Below, in pieces: positions 9,253 to 18,148 of a stretch of 64,000 nucleotides of DNA (positions are counted from its first letter, which is position 1; each line of letters starts with the position of its first letter). Below the pieces are notes generated by a model. The model did no database searches. It was not told the origin of the DNA and saw only the letters and a program-made list of their open reading frames with translations. The stretch is from contig CAWBUL010000005.1 of NCBI GenBank assembly GCA_963791885.1, positions 186,001-250,000 of the forward strand. Direction: 5' to 3'. The translations under genes were made by a program, and so were the position numbers. Origin of the DNA: CAVSUZ01 sp963791885 (lineage in GTDB: Bacteria > Pseudomonadota > Alphaproteobacteria > Acetobacterales > Acetobacteraceae).

Positions 9253-10239
9253 ATGTCCTTCCGCCATCCCCAAGTCTTGTCCCGCCGCGGTTTCTGTATC
9301 TGCTGTGCGGTCGCCGCTGGTCTCGACGCCAACGGCGGCTGGTTCAACTCCGCGGATGCCTCTCCCGAGCCACGCGAAATCGTGGATCTGATTCGCGATT
9401 ACGCAGCGAAAGCGCCCATCCAGCTCCACAAGCTGCGCGGCAACGTCACGATCATCGAGGGCTCCGGCGGCAACATCGCCGTCCTGACAGGCGCCGACGG
9501 CAAAGTGTTTGTCGATGCTGGCATCACCGGAACGCGCCCCCGTATCCTTGAAGCCGTGAACGGCCTGAGCAGCGATCCGATCAAACACCTGATCAACACT
9601 CACTGGCACTTCGACCACACGGACGGCAACCAGTGGCTGAATGAGGAGGGCGCTGCCATCCTTGCGCATGAAAACACGCACAAGCATCTCCTGTCGGCCA
9701 TGAGGGTCGAAGATTGGGAATATAGCTTCCCTGCACCGCCGCTGGCGGCAGTGCCGAGCGAGGTCTTCGCCTCGGAGAAGACTCTTAGTCTCAACCGTTC
9801 CACACTGCATCTGAAATATTACGGTCCTGCACACACTGACTGCGACATTTCGGTTGCGTTCACCGAGACTGACATCCTGCACTGCGGAGATACGTTCTGG
9901 AACGGCTTCTATCCGTTCATCGACTACTCGTCCGGCGGCAGCATCGATGGAATGATCAACGCAGCCGAGGCGAACGTCGCCGCCGTCAGCGATACGACGA
10001 TCGTGATTCCCGGCCATAATATGCCCGGTCACGCGAGCCCGGTAAGCAACAAGGCTGAGCTCGCATCCTTTCGCGACATGCTCGTCGCCATCCGCGCGAA
10101 CGTCGCGAAGCTCAAGCAGCAGGGCCGTTCCCTCGACGAGACCATCGCCGCCAAGCCGACCGGGGCGTTTGACTCCAAGTGGGGCCAGTTCCTGATCACC
10201 CCGGCATTCTTCACGAAGCTGGTCTACGAGGGCGTCTGA
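9253..10239 (+). CDS. Tat-exported MBL-fold metallo-hydrolase
   Basis: The 328-residue protein has a twin-arginine type signal near its N-terminus (SRRGFCICCAVAAG). The metallo-beta-lactamase fold follows: HWHFDHTDG at residues 117-125 (zinc ligands), GPAHTDCD, HCGDTFWNGFYPF and PGHNMPGH. It resembles periplasmic MBL hydrolases of the quinoprotein-relay/SoxH-like type. The substrate is unknown. It is convergent with the DUF4336 gene 70 bp away; a short inverted repeat (GACGCT/AGCGTC, 10237-10260) lies between them without a T-run. Confidence 0.88.
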   Translation: MSFRHPQVLSRRGFCICCAVAAGLDANGGWFNSADASPEPREIVDLIRDYAAKAPIQLHKLRGNVTIIEGSGGNIAVLTGADGKVFVDAGITGTRPRILEAVNGLSSDPIKHLINTHWHFDHTDGNQWLNEEGAAILAHENTHKHLLSAMRVEDWEYSFPAPPLAAVPSEVFASEKTLSLNRSTLHLKYYGPAHTDCDISVAFTETDILHCGDTFWNGFYPFIDYSSGGSIDGMINAAEANVAAVSDTTIVIPGHNMPGHASPVSNKAELASFRDMLVAIRANVAKLKQQGRSLDETIAAKPTGAFDSKWGQFLITPAFFTKLVYEGV

Positions 10240-10309
10240 CGCTCGAACCGCTGTAGCGTCTCGTGCAACGAATTGCCGGAATTTTCGCGTCTATAGCGGC
10301 GAGCGCCAC

Positions 10310-11020
10310 TCAGGCGGCGGCAAGGATCTTTTGCCAAGCCTCCTCGACCACCTGCTTGGCGTTGCCTTCAATGAGGTCGCCATGCGCGATGATGACGCGC
10401 TCGAAATCCCAACGCAAAATGCTCTGCAGCGATGCGCGTGCAGTTCTCTTGTCGCTCCAGCCAAGTTGATATTCCGGCGCCGGCCTCGGCGTGTTCCACA
10501 TGTGGAGTACGAATCTCCACCACAGCTTCAGCAGCCAATCGACTTCAGTCGAAGCGTCGCCGTAATTCTCGACCAGATCGACCAGGATCAGCGTCTTGGT
10601 CGTGCGATGAAAGAACGCGACCTCCGAAATCCAGCGATTGCCGCGCACCACGGCCTGATCAAACTGACCAGCCCAGACCGCCGGCGCAACGTCTCCCAGC
10701 AAAAAGTCAAAACGCATACTGGGACGTTTGCTTTCGAGGCCTGGGCAAATGAAGGTCTTAGCCTCGGGAAATGCCGCCTGCGCCGAAGCGACATGCATGT
10801 GATGAAATGTGCCGGGGGCTACGATATAAGCCACTTCGCCTATTTCGCCGAGCATCGGACGCATGAGATCGTCGACCTCGCAGGGCGAATGCAGCATGAG
10901 TTTGCCGTCTGCGAGGCGAATGATTGTCATTCGGGCGTGAAACTTCATGCCTAGGTATTTCACCGGATAGGCACAAAGCCAGATTTGCCCGGAAATGTAC
11001 TCGTGAATTTTTGGCGCCAT
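10310..11020 (-). CDS. DUF4336 domain protein
   Basis: The 236-residue protein begins at ATG 11020 (MAPKIHEYISGQIWLCAYP). The frame stays open another 900 bp upstream, but that part is antisense to the methyltransferase gene and is not coding. The DUF4336 family resembles metallo-beta-lactamases but is poorly characterised. Visible family-like segments are MTIIRLADGKLMLHSPCEVDD, VAPGTFHHMHV, FPEAKTFICPGLESKRP and IIAHGDLIEGNAKQ. There is no signal peptide. It is divergent from the ICMT-like gene. Confidence 0.82.
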   Translation of the reverse strand: MAPKIHEYISGQIWLCAYPVKYLGMKFHARMTIIRLADGKLMLHSPCEVDDLMRPMLGEIGEVAYIVAPGTFHHMHVASAQAAFPEAKTFICPGLESKRPSMRFDFLLGDVAPAVWAGQFDQAVVRGNRWISEVAFFHRTTKTLILVDLVENYGDASTEVDWLLKLWWRFVLHMWNTPRPAPEYQLGWSDKRTARASLQSILRWDFERVIIAHGDLIEGNAKQVVEEAWQKILAAA

Positions 11021-11152
11021 ACCTGCCTGGTATAAGTAGATTCCCGACGATGACGAACAAGTGCACGATGTGCTGGGACGGTCATCGGTATAATGCTTCA
11101 AAACCGCTCCAGTGTCACACGAACGGTAAGATTCGATTGTGAAAGACTGCAG

Positions 11153-11836
11153 ATGGGCCTCGTTTTCAATCTTATCATCCAGACGATCGTCTGGTTCGGC
11201 TTCATGGGCGCGATCATTTTCGGCGCAGCGGGAACGACCGACTACGCGGGAGGATGGCTTTATCTCACCGCGATGATCGCCGTCGCTGTGGTTTTTGGAT
11301 TCTACACGGCGCGGGTGGATCCGGGCCTGTTGCGGGAGAGGCTGAAGCCGCCAATCCAGAAAGATCAGCCGCTCGCGGACAAGCTTATTGTCATCCCCCT
11401 CCTGCTCGTCCTGTTCGGCAGCATGGGATTCATGGCGGCGGACGCGGCGCGCTGGCACTGGTCGAGGATGCCGACCGCTGTGCAATGGGCAGGATGCGTG
11501 CTCCTCCTCGCGGCAATTCTGTTCATGTACTGGACGATGCGCACCAACAGCTTCGCGGCGCCCGTCGTGAAGATACAGAAGGAACGCGGGCAGACCGTCA
11601 TAACCACCGGTCCCTACGCGTTCGTGCGCCATCCTCTCTATTTCGGCGCTCTCTTCTATGTGGCCGCCACCTCCCTCGTTCTCGGCTCCTGCTGGGGCTT
11701 GGCGACGGTCCCGCTCGTCGCGTCGGGCTTCGCCATCCGCATCCCTGTCGAGGAAAAAGCGTTGCGTGAAGGCTTGGAAGGCTACGATGATTATGCGCGC
11801 CGCGTTCGCTGGCGCCTTATTCCTTTCATCTGGTAG
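11153..11836 (+). CDS. Isoprenylcysteine methyltransferase-like membrane protein
   Basis: This integral membrane protein of about 227 residues has five or six hydrophobic segments. The C-terminal ICMT/PEMT motif is GPYAFVRHPLYFG, followed by a conserved EEKALREGLEGYDDYARRVRWRLIP tail that binds S-adenosylmethionine in the family. ATG 11153 (MGLVFNLIIQ) is preferred because it starts just before the first membrane helix; the frame opens at 11093. Bacterial members methylate lipids or small molecules; the substrate is unknown. It is divergent from the DUF4336 gene across a 130-bp gap. Confidence 0.82.
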   Translation: MGLVFNLIIQTIVWFGFMGAIIFGAAGTTDYAGGWLYLTAMIAVAVVFGFYTARVDPGLLRERLKPPIQKDQPLADKLIVIPLLLVLFGSMGFMAADAARWHWSRMPTAVQWAGCVLLLAAILFMYWTMRTNSFAAPVVKIQKERGQTVITTGPYAFVRHPLYFGALFYVAATSLVLGSCWGLATVPLVASGFAIRIPVEEKALREGLEGYDDYARRVRWRLIPFIW

Positions 11837-12145
11837 CGCCAGCGGCAGAGGGCCGCTCGGCAGACGCCGCAGCGAGGGACCGCATCCGGCTCCCGATCGC
11901 TGGTTCTCGCCGATCGCCAACCCGAATACAGCTCATCTAACACTTGCCAGACATTACGCCTAACCCATATTCCAGCGATGCCTCTCTCCGGCAACCGCTC
12001 CCAGCACCCTCCGCCGCGCATACGGCGATGCGACCGCAGCGTGCCATCGCACGACCGCTCCATCTCATCTCATGATTCATCAGACTCGAAATCATTAAAT
12101 TGAGACGTTCGCGAGACATTCCGCAATCGCCCGGAACCCGCCCTA
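11837..12145. other. Intergenic region, no gene seen
   Basis: This 309-bp stretch lies between the convergent ICMT-like and FUSC genes. It has an AT-rich patch near 12065-12110 but no coding signature, no RNA gene and no clear terminator that I can support. Confidence 0.5.
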
Positions 12146-13972
12146 TCACCGCAATCGCACCAGCACGCCGAGCGCGGTGTCGATCCGCAGCAGAAGATGC
12201 GCGGCTCGTCGCGTCGGGCTCTCGCCATCGCTCGGAAGCGGAAGCTGCGTGACACCGCTGGACAGATCCGGTGGTGCCACAGTGCCGGCCCCCGTCAGGT
12301 ATGCAACCTGTTGCGTGATGTGGTTGCCCATGGCACCGATCGCCTCGGCAAGGTCGCGGTCGCTTTGCTCCGCCCGATACAGACAAATCCGCCCCAGCTC
12401 GCGTGCCCATTCTTCACAGGCATTCAACAGCGTCAGCCTGCGACGCAGCAGCGTATGCCGGCTGGCAAGGAAGCCCGTGATGTCCGGCCGGGCTGCGTTC
12501 TGCAGGTCCAGAAAGCGGCCCTGAAGCGCCACCAGAGCGCTCGGCAATTCAGCATCGGTGATTGCCCCGACCAGCCTCGCCGCTTCCTCCAACCGGACGA
12601 CCAGGAGTTCCCGCGGTGACGCGCCGAGCAATCCGAACATCAAACCGAGGATGATGGTGATCCAGAACACCATGGCGCCGTAGGCCGCGCCGAATGCCTG
12701 GAACGCGAAGAAGACGGCGATCAGGATGCCCGCGATCATCGCCAGCTCATGTCCGGACAGCGCCTCGGCCACGGCCATGCCCGCGGCCACACCTGCCAGC
12801 GTGCCCACCATGAACTGCGTAATCTTGCGGATGGACTCGCCGCGTGACCGGGTGCCCTGGAACATCACAAACGCGGCGAAGGACGCCCAATACCAGCGGG
12901 TGGAGACCAGATGCCCGGCGATAACCGCAAGCGACACAGCGAGCATCGCTTGCACCGCGGGCCGCACCGCGGCCGGCCCCGGAAGGGCCGGTGCGGCCTC
13001 CAACACCGGGCCCGCCCAGGATGTGGTGCCCATCAATCGGGTCATCACGGCGAAGGCATGGGCGAGCGGAATCGGGTTGTCGTCGAGGGGCGCCGGAAGG
13101 TGCCCCTGCCCGAGAGCCGATTGCAGCTCGGTCGCCGCATGCGTCAGCATCGGTCGCGCGGATTCCGGCCCCAGGTCACGGCGTGCGGTGCGCACGGTGC
13201 GCTGGGTCGCGAGGCCGACCTCCAGCAGGTGCAGCGCGAGCCCCTCCGGCGATGGCGACATGGCCGCGATGCGGGTCTGCGCCATGATCAGCATGGCGGC
13301 GAGGCGCTCCATCCGGTCCTGGAGGCGGTGCTGCGTGAGGCGGGTCCAGCCTCCGGCCCTCAGTGCTTCGGGGATCTCTCCGATGACCCGGGAAATCGCA
13401 ACGCGGATGTCGCGTCGCAGTCGATCGAGTTCCCTCTGAGGGTTTTCGGGGAGCAGGATCAGGGGGATCAGGGCCGCGCTGGCTGCCCCGACGCAGAGCA
13501 CAATAAGCCGCTGGGGAAGCGTATCCAGCGGCTGGCGCGTGACCAGGCCGATCGCGTAGCTGGTCAAGACAATGGTGCCGAGGGTGCCCCAGCGTGGACT
13601 GCGCGACGCGCCATAGGTTGCGGTGAAGGCGATGACGACCACCCCGGCAGCGGACAGCAGATAGCGGTTCGTCAGGACAGTGGCGATTGCGGTCGCCAGA
13701 AACGCCGCAGGTGGAACGAGTGCCATGGTAAGGCCGCGTTGGCGTGGCGTCGGGTCGCGCGCCAGCGCCGCGGTGAACAGGCCGATGGCGAAGCCGAGAA
13801 TGCGGTCGGTGTGCGCCAGCGGCAGGATCATGCCCAGCGCGAGAACGAGCAGCAGGCTCAGCAGGCCGGCGAGTGTGGAACGAAGCCCCGCGAGCAGGCG
13901 CAGTGATCCGGGGTCGGGCGGCAGGATGTTGCCGCGCAGGGTATGGACCGCTTCGGCCAGAAACACGCGCAA
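12146..13972 (-). CDS. FUSC-family membrane efflux protein
   Basis: The protein of about 608 residues has two blocks of membrane helices, each followed by a soluble helical region. Helices near LAGLRSTLAGLLSLLLVLALGMILP form the first block; LAVSLAVIAGHLVSTRWYWASFAAFVMFQGTRSRGESIRK begins the second, the typical FUSC signature. Relatives include the AaeB aromatic-acid exporter and fusaric acid resistance proteins. The frame is open to 14215, but that part overlaps hisG. A TTG at 13972 follows AGGAG at good spacing and starts just before the conserved region; GTG 13966 is an alternative. It is divergent from hisG. Confidence 0.85.
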   Translation of the reverse strand: MRVFLAEAVHTLRGNILPPDPGSLRLLAGLRSTLAGLLSLLLVLALGMILPLAHTDRILGFAIGLFTAALARDPTPRQRGLTMALVPPAAFLATAIATVLTNRYLLSAAGVVVIAFTATYGASRSPRWGTLGTIVLTSYAIGLVTRQPLDTLPQRLIVLCVGAASAALIPLILLPENPQRELDRLRRDIRVAISRVIGEIPEALRAGGWTRLTQHRLQDRMERLAAMLIMAQTRIAAMSPSPEGLALHLLEVGLATQRTVRTARRDLGPESARPMLTHAATELQSALGQGHLPAPLDDNPIPLAHAFAVMTRLMGTTSWAGPVLEAAPALPGPAAVRPAVQAMLAVSLAVIAGHLVSTRWYWASFAAFVMFQGTRSRGESIRKITQFMVGTLAGVAAGMAVAEALSGHELAMIAGILIAVFFAFQAFGAAYGAMVFWITIILGLMFGLLGASPRELLVVRLEEAARLVGAITDAELPSALVALQGRFLDLQNAARPDITGFLASRHTLLRRRLTLLNACEEWARELGRICLYRAEQSDRDLAEAIGAMGNHITQQVAYLTGAGTVAPPDLSSGVTQLPLPSDGESPTRRAAHLLLRIDTALGVLVRLR

Positions 13973-14096
13973 TTGGCCGCTCCTGGTGGAGAGGCGCCAT
14001 TGTAAACACGCAGGCGGGGCACGTCGCTCGCGCGCGCCTGCCGATACGTTGCGGGGGTTCCGCACGAGCCCCCAGCCGGTGTAACCCCGCGCCCGT

Positions 14097-14789
14097 ATGA
14101 CCGCCCCGTTTCCCGCCGCCGCGCTGGAGCCGACGACCGACGCCCCGTTCGTGCTGGCGCTGCCGAAAGGCCGCATTCTCGCCGAGTGTGCGCCGCTCCT
14201 CGCACGCGCCGGCATCCAGCCGGCGCCCGACTACACCGATGAGGACTCTCGCCGGCTGCGCTTCCCCACCAGCGATCCAACGCTGGACGTCGTCCGGGTG
14301 CGCCCCTTCGACGTCGCGACCTTCGTCGCCTTCGGCGCGGCCCAGCTCGGCATCTGCGGCGCCGACGTGCTGATGGAGTTCGACTACCCGGAGATCTACG
14401 CGCCGCTCGATCTCGGCATCGGCCGCTGCCGCATCTCCGTGGCCGAACCGGCCGAGACCGCGGGCTCGGACGATCCCTCCCGCTGGTCGGGCGTGCGCGT
14501 CGCCTCGAAGTATCCGACCATCGCCCGGCGCCATTTCGCCGCCCGCGGCATTCAGGCCGAGATCGTGGACCTCTCCGGCGCCATGGAACTCGCGCCCAGC
14601 CTGGGCTTGGCGCGGCTGATCGTGGATCTCGTGCAGACCGGCTCGACGCTGAAGGCGAACGGGCTGGTCGAGACCGAGGTGATCGCCCCCGTCACCAGCC
14701 GGCTGATCGTCAACCGCACCGCGTTGAAGACCCGGCCCGAAGCGGTCGGCGCCTGGATCGCCCGCTTCCGCGCCGCCCTCCAGGGCTAA
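14097..14789 (+). CDS. hisG: ATP phosphoribosyltransferase, short form
   Basis: HisG condenses ATP and PRPP in the first step of histidine synthesis. The 230-residue length and the lack of the C-terminal regulatory domain mark the short HisG_S type, which normally needs HisZ as partner; no hisZ is seen here. Motifs include LALPKGRILAE, GADVLMEF and the PRPP-binding stretch DLVQTGSTLKANGL. It starts the operon hisG-hisD-infA-maf-rng-yacG, with hisD only 1 bp downstream. Confidence 0.96.
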   Translation: MTAPFPAAALEPTTDAPFVLALPKGRILAECAPLLARAGIQPAPDYTDEDSRRLRFPTSDPTLDVVRVRPFDVATFVAFGAAQLGICGADVLMEFDYPEIYAPLDLGIGRCRISVAEPAETAGSDDPSRWSGVRVASKYPTIARRHFAARGIQAEIVDLSGAMELAPSLGLARLIVDLVQTGSTLKANGLVETEVIAPVTSRLIVNRTALKTRPEAVGAWIARFRAALQG

Positions 14790-14790
14790 G

Positions 14791-16131
14791 ATGCACCGCC
14801 TCTCTACCGCCGATCGGGACTTCGAGCCCCGCTTCACCGCGCTGCTCGCCACGGCGCGGGAGACCACGGCCCGGGTCGATCAGGTGGTCGCGGACATCCT
14901 CAGCCAAATCCGCACACGCGGCGACGACGCCCTGATCGAACTGACCGCTCGCTTCGATGGCATGACCCTGACCCCCGACCGCCTCCGGGTCACCAAAGCC
15001 GAGGCGGACGAAGCAGTCGCCGCCGTCCCGTCCGAACTGTCCGATGCGCTGCGCTTCGCCGCCAGCCGGATCGAGGCCTTCCATCGGGCCCAAAAACCCA
15101 CGGACCTTCGCATCACCGACCCGCAAGGCCTCACCCTGGGGATGCGCTGGACGCCGCTGGACTCCGTCGGCCTCTACGTCCCCGGAGGCAAGGCGGCGTA
15201 CCCGTCATCGGTCCTGATGAATGCCATCCCGGCCCGCGTGGCCGGCGTGGCCCGCATCGCCATGTGCGTCCCGGCACCTGGCGGGACGCTCAATCCGGCG
15301 GTACTGGCCGCTGCCCGCATCGCCGGCGTGGACGAGATCTACCGGATCGGCGGCGCGCAGGCCGTGGCCGCCCTGGCCTTCGGGACGCAGAGCATCCCGC
15401 CCGTGGACCGCATCGTCGGACCCGGCAACGCCTATGTCGCCGAAGCCAAGCGCCAGGTCTTCGGCCGCGTGGGTATCGATTCCATTGCCGGCCCGTCGGA
15501 GGTCGTGATCCTCGCCGAACCGATCGTCCCGCCCCGTATCATCGCCCTCGATCTGCTCGCCCAGGCCGAGCATGACGAGGCTGCGCAATCCATCCTGATC
15601 GTCCGCGACGCCGCCCTGGCACGCTCCGTCGAACAGGCCGTGCAAGCCGAACTCGTCCGCCTGCCACGCGCGGCCATCGCCGGCGCAAGCTGGGCTACGC
15701 ACGGCGCGATCATCCTGGTGCGCGACTGGGAGGAGGCGGCATCGCTGGTCAACCGTCTCGCGCCCGAGCACCTCCAACTGGTCCTCACCGACCCCGAACC
15801 CGTCTTCGCTAAAATCCGCCATGCCGGCGCGATCTTCCTGGGTGCCCATTGTCCGGAAGCGGTGGGCGACTACGTCGCCGGCCCGAACCATGTGTTGCCG
15901 ACGGGACGCACCGCGCGCTTCGCATCGGGCCTGTCGGTGTTCGATTTCCTCAAGCGCACCACCTATGCTCAGGCCGACCGCGCCGCCTTGCAATGTGTCG
16001 GTCCCGCCGCTGTGCTGCTCGCCCAGGCCGAGGGTCTGGACGCGCACGCGCGCAGCATTGCGGCTCGGCTTGACCCTGATGCGGCCGGAACACATGTTGC
16101 CGCTGATTCGCACCACCTTAAAGAGGGCTGA
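14791..16131 (+). CDS. hisD: Histidinol dehydrogenase
   Basis: HisD is the zinc enzyme that makes the last two NAD-dependent oxidations from L-histidinol to L-histidine. The 446 residues match the family. Conserved segments include VGLYVPGGKAAYPSSVLMNAIPA, RIGGAQAVAALAFGT, DSIAGPSEV, AQAEHDEAAQ and NRLAPEHLQL (the catalytic region of the family), then GPNHVLPT. The ATG is 1 bp after the hisG stop, and the stop shares a base with the infA start (TGATG), so the genes are translationally coupled. Confidence 0.97.
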   Translation: MHRLSTADRDFEPRFTALLATARETTARVDQVVADILSQIRTRGDDALIELTARFDGMTLTPDRLRVTKAEADEAVAAVPSELSDALRFAASRIEAFHRAQKPTDLRITDPQGLTLGMRWTPLDSVGLYVPGGKAAYPSSVLMNAIPARVAGVARIAMCVPAPGGTLNPAVLAAARIAGVDEIYRIGGAQAVAALAFGTQSIPPVDRIVGPGNAYVAEAKRQVFGRVGIDSIAGPSEVVILAEPIVPPRIIALDLLAQAEHDEAAQSILIVRDAALARSVEQAVQAELVRLPRAAIAGASWATHGAIILVRDWEEAASLVNRLAPEHLQLVLTDPEPVFAKIRHAGAIFLGAHCPEAVGDYVAGPNHVLPTGRTARFASGLSVFDFLKRTTYAQADRAALQCVGPAAVLLAQAEGLDAHARSIAARLDPDAAGTHVAADSHHLKEG

Positions 16132-16349
16132 TGTCCAAGGAAGATATGATCGAGTTCAGCGGCACGGTGACTGAACTGCTGCCCAACGCCATGTTCCGAG
16201 TGAAGCTGGACAACGAGCATGTCATTCTCGCCCACACCAGTGGAAAAATGCGCAAGAACCGTATTCGCGTGCTGGCCGGCGACCGCGTGAACGTGGAAAT
16301 GACTCCCTACGACCTGACCAAGGGGCGGATCACCTTCCGTTACAAGTGA
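16131..16349 (+). CDS. infA: Translation initiation factor IF-1
   Basis: This 72-residue single OB-fold (S1-like) protein binds the ribosomal A site during initiation. The sequence MSKEDMIEFSGTVTELLPNA, with HVILAHTSGKMRKNRIR and the C-terminal GRITFRYK, is diagnostic. It overlaps hisD by one base and the GTG start of maf by four. Location after hisGD is common in alphaproteobacteria. Confidence 0.98.
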   Translation: MSKEDMIEFSGTVTELLPNAMFRVKLDNEHVILAHTSGKMRKNRIRVLAGDRVNVEMTPYDLTKGRITFRYK

Positions 16350-16924
16350 TACGGACACCCCATTCCACACTGATCCTCGCCTCCGCCAGCCCTCGCCGCC
16401 GCGACCTCCTGCTTCAGATCGGCATCACGCCGGACCATATCGTTACAACCGATATCGATGAGACGCCCCGCCGCGACGAACTGCCCCGGCTGCTCGCCCA
16501 GCGTCTGGCGCGTGCCAAGGCCGATGCGGTGAGAGACGACGGTGCAGTGCTTGCAGCTGATACGGTCGTTGCCGCCGGGCGGCGGGTGCTGGGCAAGCCG
16601 GACGACGAAGCCTCGGCGCGCGCCATGCTGTCGTTGCTCTCGGGCCGCCGGCACCGAGTCTACACCGCGGTCGTACTCCGCCTGGGTGAACGACGCACCG
16701 AACGCCTGGTACAGAGTATCGTAACATTCGCGCGCATCACCGACGCCCAGATGGCCGCCTATCTCCAAACCGGCGAGTGGCGCGGCAAGGTCGGCGGCTA
16801 CGCCATCCAAGGCCAGGCGGCAAGCTTCATCCGGTTCATCTCGGGCAGCTATTCCAACGTGGTCGGGCTGCCGCTGTTCGAGACGGCCCAGTTGCTACGG
16901 GGGATCGGCTGGGCGGTCCCGTAA
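16346..16924 (+). CDS. maf: Maf-family nucleotide pyrophosphatase
   Basis: This house-cleaning nucleoside triphosphate pyrophosphatase has 192 residues. Family motifs are LASASPRRRDLL, ADTVV, LGKP and the SGRRHRVYTAVVL region, then GGYAIQGQAASFI and SYSNVVGLPL near the end. The start is GTG 16346, overlapping the infA stop as GTGA. Maf proteins hydrolyse non-canonical nucleotides and can affect septum formation. The 3' end overlaps the putative rng start. Confidence 0.94.
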   Translation: MIRTPHSTLILASASPRRRDLLLQIGITPDHIVTTDIDETPRRDELPRLLAQRLARAKADAVRDDGAVLAADTVVAAGRRVLGKPDDEASARAMLSLLSGRRHRVYTAVVLRLGERRTERLVQSIVTFARITDAQMAAYLQTGEWRGKVGGYAIQGQAASFIRFISGSYSNVVGLPLFETAQLLRGIGWAVP

Positions 16925-17976
16925 GACTGCTGACGGCCTGGTCTCCCGGCGAGACCCGCATCGCCGTCACCCTCGGCGATGTGCTGGAGGAGTTCGCCCT
17001 CTGGCGCCCCGGCAAGCCGGACGGCGTAGGCGACCTCCATCGTGGCCGCGTCCTCGCCCGCTCCCCCGGACTCGGCGGCGCGTTCGTCGCCCTGACGGAC
17101 GCCGAGGGCTTCCTGCCGGACACCGAGGGCGGCGCCGACGCCTCCGCCGGCGCCCTGCTCGGGGTGCGGGTGACCCGGTCCGCTCAAGGGGGCAAAGGGC
17201 CACGGCTCTCGGCACGGCTGAACGAACACGACGCGGCCTTGGCGAGCGACGGCCCGGTCAGGCTGATCCAACGAGGACCGTCACCCCTGCAAGACATCCA
17301 GGCGCGCTATCCCAAAGCGACGCTGGTCGAGAACCGAGGCGTCGCGGGCACGCCCGCACGCTTCGATCCGGAACTGGAGGAACAGATCGCGGCGCTCGAC
17401 GAACCCGATGTCCCGCTCCAGGGCGGCGGCCGGCTCCGCATCGACGTCACCGCGGCTCTAACCGCGATCGATCTGGACTCCGGCAGCGCCAGTGAGGATA
17501 GGCGCGGCAAGAGCGTCTCTCAGGCGGCGTTCAATCGTACCGCCCTGACGGAACTCGCGCGGCAGATCCGGCTGCGGAATTTATCAGGCGCAATCCTGGT
17601 AGACTTCGCCGGCCTGTCGCCGCGGCGGCGGGCGGCGCTGGAGCCCGATCTCCGCGCCGCCCTCACCGCCGACCCGCTGCACCCGCGCCTGCTCGGTTTC
17701 ACCCATCTGGGAATGGCGGAGATCGTGCGTTCGCGCATTCGGCCGCCGTTGCAAGAGTTACGCAAAGGCCCACATGCCGCGGGTCTGGCGGCGTTGCGGC
17801 ATGTGGCGGAGACGCAGCCAGGCCGTGCCGTACTGCGTGCCGCGCCCGCGATCGTCGCCGCGTTAGAAGACGATACGATCGCGCTCCGCGACATTGCGGA
17901 ACAATGCGGGCAGAGTTTGCGTCTATTGGCCGACCCCGCCATGCGCGGATGGCGGCTGGAGGAGCCGGATGGCTGA
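16777..17976 (+). CDS. rng: Ribonuclease E/G family protein
   Basis: This is an S1-containing endoribonuclease that processes rRNA and mRNA. The S1 segment is VGDLHRGRVLARSPGLGGAFV. The catalytic aspartates align to LTAIDLDSGSAS (E. coli RNase E D303 type) and AILVDFAGLSP (D346 type). The homologous protein should begin near VRLLTAWSPGETRIAV (about 16924), but no ATG, GTG or TTG is in frame there. The only ordinary start is ATG 16777, which adds about 48 unconserved residues and overlaps maf by 148 bp. The true start may be a rare codon. It is a short member without the E-type scaffold, overlapping yacG. Confidence 0.85.
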   Translation: MARQGRRLRHPRPGGKLHPVHLGQLFQRGRAAAVRDGPVATGDRLGGPVRLLTAWSPGETRIAVTLGDVLEEFALWRPGKPDGVGDLHRGRVLARSPGLGGAFVALTDAEGFLPDTEGGADASAGALLGVRVTRSAQGGKGPRLSARLNEHDAALASDGPVRLIQRGPSPLQDIQARYPKATLVENRGVAGTPARFDPELEEQIAALDEPDVPLQGGGRLRIDVTAALTAIDLDSGSASEDRRGKSVSQAAFNRTALTELARQIRLRNLSGAILVDFAGLSPRRRAALEPDLRAALTADPLHPRLLGFTHLGMAEIVRSRIRPPLQELRKGPHAAGLAALRHVAETQPGRAVLRAAPAIVAALEDDTIALRDIAEQCGQSLRLLADPAMRGWRLEEPDG

Positions 17977-18145
17977 ACGGAAATCGTGTCTGGTCTGCGG
18001 CAAACCCGCCTCGGCAGAGCATGCGCCATTCTGCAGTGCGCGTTGCTCTGATGTTGACCTCGGCCGTTGGTTGACCGGCACCTATCGCCTGCCCGGCGAG
18101 GCCACCGAGGACAGCACTGACGATCCGCAGAAGGAACAGGAGTAA
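17969..18145 (+). CDS. yacG: DNA gyrase inhibitor YacG, zinc ribbon
   Basis: This 58-residue zinc-binding protein has CLVCGKPASAEHAPFCSARC, giving the C-x2-C ... C-x3-C ligand set. The family signature SDVDLGRWLTGTYRLPGE follows. ATG 17969 overlaps the rng stop (ATGGCTGA); the frame extends upstream inside rng without conservation. YacG binds GyrB and can inhibit gyrase. Its place after rng is the usual alphaproteobacterial arrangement. Confidence 0.93.
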   Translation: MAERKSCLVCGKPASAEHAPFCSARCSDVDLGRWLTGTYRLPGEATEDSTDDPQKEQE

Positions 18146-18148
18146 CCA

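Noticed and set aside
10237..10260. Hairpin GACGCT/AGCGTC between two convergent genes as a terminator
   Set aside because: The stem is only 6 bp and no T-run follows on either strand.
11021..11920. 900-bp open extension upstream of the DUF4336 gene on the minus strand
   Set aside because: It is antisense to the ICMT-like gene; DUF4336 homology starts at ATG 11020.
13176..14867. Long minus-strand frame of 563 codons over hisG and the FUSC gene
   Set aside because: It is out of frame with the FUSC gene and antisense to hisG; a product of GC-rich codon use without domain content.
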